A DNA stretch of 9,709 bases from assembly GCA_020832725.1 (NCBI GenBank), contig JAFIEC010000288.1, positions 1-9,709 of the forward strand, read 5' to 3'. Positions within the stretch are counted from its first letter, which is position 1. Every line of letters begins with the position of its first letter. Below, one piece after another: positions 7,203 through 9,709 of the stretch. The position numbers and the translations under genes were made by a program. This stretch comes from Paracoccaceae bacterium. Lineage in GTDB: Bacteria > Pseudomonadota > Alphaproteobacteria > Rhodobacterales > Rhodobacteraceae. The notes beneath the pieces are model-generated. The model did not search any database. It saw only the letters and a list, made by a program, of their open reading frames with translations, and was not told the DNA's origin.

Positions 7203-7697
7203 ATGAACACGCAGCCAGCGTCGCCGGAGACGCCCCGAAACCCCTTTCCCCTGCAGCGCTGCATCGCCAGCGGAGAGGGATTGCAGGTGATCACTGCCAC
7301 GGACGAGCTCTTCAATCACGTTGACGCCAACGAACCGATGTGGGCGGGAACCGGCGCGCGGAGCCTGGATCTGACGATCCCCTTCATCCGCCCCTTTGCC
7401 GCGCCACCGGCCATAAGCGCCGGCCTGTCGGGAATAGATGCCTCCCATTCAGAGAACCTCCGCTTCAACCTGTCGGTGGAAGAGGTCAGCGAGACCGCCT
7501 TCGTGCTGCGCTTCGTCACCTGGGACGACACGCATATCGCGCGGGCCTCGGCCAGCTGGACCGCGATCGGTAGGGAAGCGTTGATCCGCAAGCCCGGGGG
7601 CGGCCAGGGCGGAAGCGGCCAGGGCGGGGGCGGACAGGGCGGAAGCGGCCAGGGCGGCGGCGGCAAGGCCCAGATGCCCGGCCCGCGCAAGCTGTGA
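7203..7697 (+). CDS. H-type lectin domain protein with Gly-rich tail
   Basis: A 164-residue protein whose middle (about residues 46-123) reads as an H-type lectin domain, the carbohydrate-binding beta sandwich of Helix pomatia agglutinin and discoidin. Visible features: MWAGTGARS leading into LDLTIPFIRPF, the PPAISAGLSGID strand, LRFNLSVEEV, FVLRFVTWDDT and a closing ASWTAIG. The N-terminal ~45 residues have no signal peptide and no known domain. The C-terminal tail is low complexity: residues 133-152 are two copies of GGQGGSGQGG, followed by GGKAQMPGPRKL with basic residues at the end. No transmembrane segment is seen, so export would need another route. It has its own promoter and Shine-Dalgarno, and a secreted L,D-transpeptidase follows 61 bp downstream. 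Sugar specificity and function are unknown; a surface or tail-fibre-type adhesin is possible but unproven. Confidence 0.8.
   Translation: MNTQPASPETPRNPFPLQRCIASGEGLQVITATDELFNHVDANEPMWAGTGARSLDLTIPFIRPFAAPPAISAGLSGIDASHSENLRFNLSVEEVSETAFVLRFVTWDDTHIARASASWTAIGREALIRKPGGGQGGSGQGGGGQGGSGQGGGGKAQMPGPRKL
7601..7660 (+). repeat. 30-bp tandem duplication in the lectin gene tail
   Basis: Units 7601-7630 and 7631-7660 match at 28 of 30 bases, differing at unit positions 4 and 28. Both mismatches are silent, and each unit encodes one 10-residue GGQGGSGQGG block. Each unit is itself built of two related half units (CGGCCAGGGCGG-like), so copy number may vary between strains. Confidence 0.9.
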
Positions 7698-7707
7698 CGC
7701 GCCAAGC

Positions 7708-7737
7708 TTGACAGGGCGGCATACCCCTGGCCAATCT
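7708..7737 (+). promoter_or_regulatory. Candidate promoter of the L,D-transpeptidase gene
   Basis: A perfect CTTGACA -35 (TTGACA at 7708-7713) stands in the gap after the lectin gene. The -10 is poor: CCAATC at 17-bp spacing or CAATCT (7732-7737) at 18 bp. Alphaproteobacterial promoters often keep the -35 better than the -10, so this is plausible. Transcription would begin near 7743-7745, almost at the Shine-Dalgarno. Confidence 0.35.
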
Positions 7738-7746
7738 TTCGCCAGG
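7726..7746 (+). promoter_or_regulatory. Hairpin covering the L,D-transpeptidase Shine-Dalgarno
   Basis: CCTGGC (7726-7731) pairs perfectly with GCCAGG (7741-7746) across a 9-nt loop. Two further C-G pairs (7724-7725 with 7748-7749) are possible around a bulged A. The Shine-Dalgarno AGGAGG is at 7744-7749, so this fold would hide it in a message read through from the lectin gene. A message begun at the candidate promoter near 7743 would lack the hairpin. Confidence 0.4.
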
Positions 7747-7758
7747 AGGGTGCCTTGC

Positions 7759-8208
7759 ATGAATATTGTTGCGCTGGGGCTGGCCCGGAACCTGCGTGCG
7801 ATGCTTGCTGTCGGTTTGCTGGCGGCGTTCCTGCCGCTTTCGGCAGCAGCCGAAATCGTTGCGCGGGTCAGCCTTGGCGCCCAGACGATGCAGGTGTTCG
7901 AGAATGGGCAATTGCTGCATGAATGGCCCGTCTCCACCGCCCGGCCGGGCAAGGTGACGCCCCGGGGCGTCTACACCGCGCAATGGCTGTCGGCCAATCA
8001 CCGCTCCAGCCTGTATGACAACGCGCCCATGCCGTGGTCGATCTTCTTTCACGGACATTACGCGATCCACGGCACCGACCAGATTTCACGGCTGGGCCGG
8101 CCCGCCTCGGCGGGCTGCGTGCGGCTGCACCCCGAGAACGCGCGGCTTCTGTTCGGCATGGCGCGGGCGGCGGGGCTGGAGAACATGCGCGTCGTGATCG
8201 TGGACTAG
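7759..8208 (+). CDS. Secreted L,D-transpeptidase (YkuD domain)
   Basis: A 149-residue exported enzyme of the YkuD family. Such enzymes make 3-3 peptidoglycan cross-links or attach proteins to stem peptides through an active-site cysteine. Residues 1-31 form a signal peptide: positive residues (R10, R13), a hydrophobic core (about 14-28) and an SAAA-E cleavage site after A31. The YkuD domain fills the rest: VSLGAQTMQVFENG, TPRGVYTAQW, then HGT with catalytic H104 and the nucleophile motif GRPASAGCVRL with C120 and R122. It is a minimal form with no LysM or other wall-binding domain, and the catalytic residues are intact. The ATG at 7759 is chosen because AGGAGG (7744-7749) lies 9 bp upstream and the signal peptide begins there; the in-frame TTG at 7708 would add a charged extension. 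It may be co-transcribed with the lectin gene. Confidence 0.93.
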   Translation: MNIVALGLARNLRAMLAVGLLAAFLPLSAAAEIVARVSLGAQTMQVFENGQLLHEWPVSTARPGKVTPRGVYTAQWLSANHRSSLYDNAPMPWSIFFHGHYAIHGTDQISRLGRPASAGCVRLHPENARLLFGMARAAGLENMRVVIVD

Positions 8209-8209
8209 C

Positions 8210-8257
8210 GCGGGCGTCCGCCCGCAGGGGGCCCGCAGGGGCGGGCGTCCGCCCGCC
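8210..8257. terminator. Twin-hairpin intergenic element after the L,D-transpeptidase
   Basis: The 16-bp palindrome GCGGGCGTCCGCCCGC (6-bp stem, GTCC loop) occurs twice, at 8210-8225 and 8241-8256; the second extends to a 7-bp stem (8240-8257). Between and overlapping them is an 11-bp tandem repeat GCCCGCAGGGG (8220-8230, 8231-8241). The element starts one base after the stop codon. Although it lacks a T-tract, it probably stops transcription from the lectin/transpeptidase unit. Its repeated, symmetrical build also resembles a mobile extragenic palindrome. Confidence 0.6.
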
Positions 8258-8271
8258 GGCAACCCCAAGTC

Positions 8272-8300
8272 TTGCGCCAGTAGCGCGGGGCTGGTCTAGT
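8272..8300 (+). promoter_or_regulatory. Candidate parE promoter
   Basis: TTGCGC (8272-8277, three of six consensus) and TCTAGT (8295-8300, four of six) are separated by exactly 17 bp. Transcription would begin near 8307, about 30 nt before the parE ATG. It lies just after the twin-hairpin element. Confidence 0.4.
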
Positions 8301-8337
8301 GCTTGATCAACGATACAAGAGCGGGAATCGAGCAGCC

Positions 8338-9709
8338 ATGTCCCCCAACGATCTTCTGTCCGCCACCGAGACCTATGACGCCACCGCCATCGAGGTTCTC
8401 GAGGGCCTTGAGCCGGTGCGCAAGCGGCCCGGCATGTATATCGGGGGCACCGACGAGCGGGCGTTGCACCATCTGGCCGCCGAGGTCATGGACAATTCCA
8501 TGGACGAGGCCGTGGCCGGCCACGCCAGCCGCATCGAGGTGGAGCTGAACGAGGATCTTTCGCTGACCATCCGGGACAATGGTCGTGGCATTCCTGTGGA
8601 TCCGCATCCCCGTTTTCCGGGCAAGTCGGCTCTGGAGGTGATCCTGTGCACGCTGCACGCGGGGGGCAAGTTCTCGGGCAAGGCCTACGAGACATCGGGC
8701 GGCCTGCACGGGGTCGGGGCAAGCGTCGTCAACGCCCTGTCCGACCGGATGCGGGTGGAAGTGGCGCGCAATCGAACGCTGCATGCGCAATCCTTCTCGC
8801 GCGGGGTGCCCGACGGGCCCGTGGCGGTCATCGGCCCCGCGCCCAACCGTCGCGGGACCACCGTCACCTTTCATCCCGACCCGGAAATCTTTGGCGCCCA
8901 CCGCTTTCGCCCCCAGCGGCTGATGCGGATGGTGCGCTCCAAGGCCTATCTGTTCTCGGGCGTGGAAATCCGGTGGCGTTGCGCGCCGTCGCTGATCACC
9001 GACGACACCCCCGCCGAGGCCGTGTTCCACTTTCCCGGGGGGCTGGCGGATTACCTGGCCGAACGCATGGGCGGAGCCGAGACCTGGGGCGGCAAGACCT
9101 TTGCCGGCAAGGTGGATTTCCCCGAGAAGTTCGGTGTCCCCGGTTCCGTGGAATGGGCGGTGGCCTGGTCGCCGGCGGTGGACGGGTTCGTGCAATCCTA
9201 TTGCAACACCGTCCCCACCGGAGAGGGCGGCACCCATGAGGCGGGATTCTGGGCGGCAATCCTCAAGGGCATCCGCGCCTATGGCGAGCTGGCCAGCAAC
9301 CGCAAGGCCGCCCAGATTTCCCGCGAGGACCTGGCCGCAGGCGGCTGTGCGCTGGTCTCGCTGTTCATCCGGGAGCCCGAATTCGTGGGCCAGACCAAGG
9401 ATCGCCTTGCCACCGCCGATGCCGCGCGTCTGGTGGAGGGCGCGGTGCGCGACCGTTTCGATACCTGGCTCGGGGGCGATCCCAAGGCCGCAGGCGCGTT
9501 GCTGGATTATCTTGTGCTGCGGGCCGAGGAACGCCTGCGCCGCCGCGCCGAGAATGATACCGCCCGCAAGTCGGCCACCAAGAAGCTGCGACTGCCCGGC
9601 AAGCTGGGGGATTGCTCGCGCACGGGCCGCAATGGCACCGAGATCTTCATCGTTGAGGGCGACAGCGCCGGCGGTTCGGCCAAGATGGCCCGCCAGCGGG
9701 AGACGCAGG
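8338..9709 (+). CDS. parE: DNA topoisomerase IV subunit B, 5' part
   Basis: The ATPase subunit of topoisomerase IV, which with ParC decatenates daughter chromosomes. The frame stays open from the ATG to the window end (457 codons seen; the family is about 630-690), so the C-terminus lies outside. GHKL ATPase motifs are intact: EVMDNSMDEA with E49 and N53, DNGRGIP (80-86), TLHAGGKF (105-112) and GGLHGVGAS (121-129). The transducer carries the QTK loop (352-354). The TOPRIM domain begins with PGKLGDCS and EGDSAGG (440-446). ParE rather than GyrB is indicated by RPGMYIGGTDERALHHL and DNSMDEAVAG, where GyrB has a TDDGSGLHH-type sequence and DNAIDEA. The Shine-Dalgarno is weak. A GTG at 8299 is in frame upstream but overlaps the candidate -10, so the ATG at 8338 is preferred. 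Confidence 0.96.
   Translation, partial: MSPNDLLSATETYDATAIEVLEGLEPVRKRPGMYIGGTDERALHHLAAEVMDNSMDEAVAGHASRIEVELNEDLSLTIRDNGRGIPVDPHPRFPGKSALEVILCTLHAGGKFSGKAYETSGGLHGVGASVVNALSDRMRVEVARNRTLHAQSFSRGVPDGPVAVIGPAPNRRGTTVTFHPDPEIFGAHRFRPQRLMRMVRSKAYLFSGVEIRWRCAPSLITDDTPAEAVFHFPGGLADYLAERMGGAETWGGKTFAGKVDFPEKFGVPGSVEWAVAWSPAVDGFVQSYCNTVPTGEGGTHEAGFWAAILKGIRAYGELASNRKAAQISREDLAAGGCALVSLFIREPEFVGQTKDRLATADAARLVEGAVRDRFDTWLGGDPKAAGALLDYLVLRAEERLRRRAENDTARKSATKKLRLPGKLGDCSRTGRNGTEIFIVEGDSAGGSAKMARQRETQ

Noticed and set aside
7708..7758. TTG start extending the L,D-transpeptidase by 17 residues
   Set aside because: It would put a charged stretch before the signal peptide and overlaps the -35 element; the ATG at 7759 has a good Shine-Dalgarno.
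8338..9709. gyrB instead of parE
   Set aside because: The N-terminal GTDERALHHL and DNSMDEAVAG forms are ParE-like; GyrB has TDDGSGLHH and DNAIDEA-type motifs.
1..9709. CRISPR array, tRNA/rRNA, insertion sequence or phage module
   Set aside because: No array of regularly spaced long repeats, no tRNA T-loop context outside genes, no transposase or terminal inverted repeats, and no phage structural genes were seen.

Overview
The window is a very GC-rich chromosomal segment from an alphaproteobacterium, most likely Rhodobacterales (Rhodobacteraceae). The AlaS and ParE sequences read like that group, codons are strongly GC3-biased throughout, and the alaS leader lies where many alphaproteobacteria carry recA followed by alaS. 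No tool was run; names rest on motifs and family knowledge. All recognised genes are on the plus strand.

Layout. Positions 1-1004 hold no convincing gene. They contain an 11-G homopolymer, a degenerate 16-bp tandem array with five phased GATGC(G/A)C cores, a strong predicted hairpin at 699-740 and three perfect 10-bp tandem repeats just upstream of alaS. Then come alaS (1005-3677, alanyl-tRNA synthetase) and a DUF1330 gene (3674-3964) joined by an ATGA overlap; an M20 amidohydrolase/aminoacylase (4046-5212); uup, an ABC-F ATPase (5266-7119); a small H-type lectin-domain protein with a Gly/Gln/Ser tail (7203-7697); a secreted L,D-transpeptidase (7759-8208); a twin-hairpin intergenic element (8210-8257); and the 5' part of parE (8338 to the window end), the topoisomerase IV B subunit.

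How the genes relate. The window is mostly housekeeping: aminoacylation with proofreading (alaS), an ABC-F protein acting on ribosome or DNA intermediates (uup), and chromosome decatenation (parE). alaS and the DUF1330 gene look translationally coupled. The lectin-domain gene has a good sigma70-type promoter and a strong Shine-Dalgarno. The L,D-transpeptidase gene follows 61 bp later with its Shine-Dalgarno inside a small hairpin, so lectin and cell-wall enzyme may be co-transcribed. The twin hairpins probably terminate this unit before parE, which has its own candidate promoter.

I see no defence system, CRISPR array, insertion sequence, phage module, rRNA or tRNA. The least ordinary items are the H-type lectin protein with its internally duplicated tail, and the repeat-bearing 1-kb gene-free stretch upstream of alaS.
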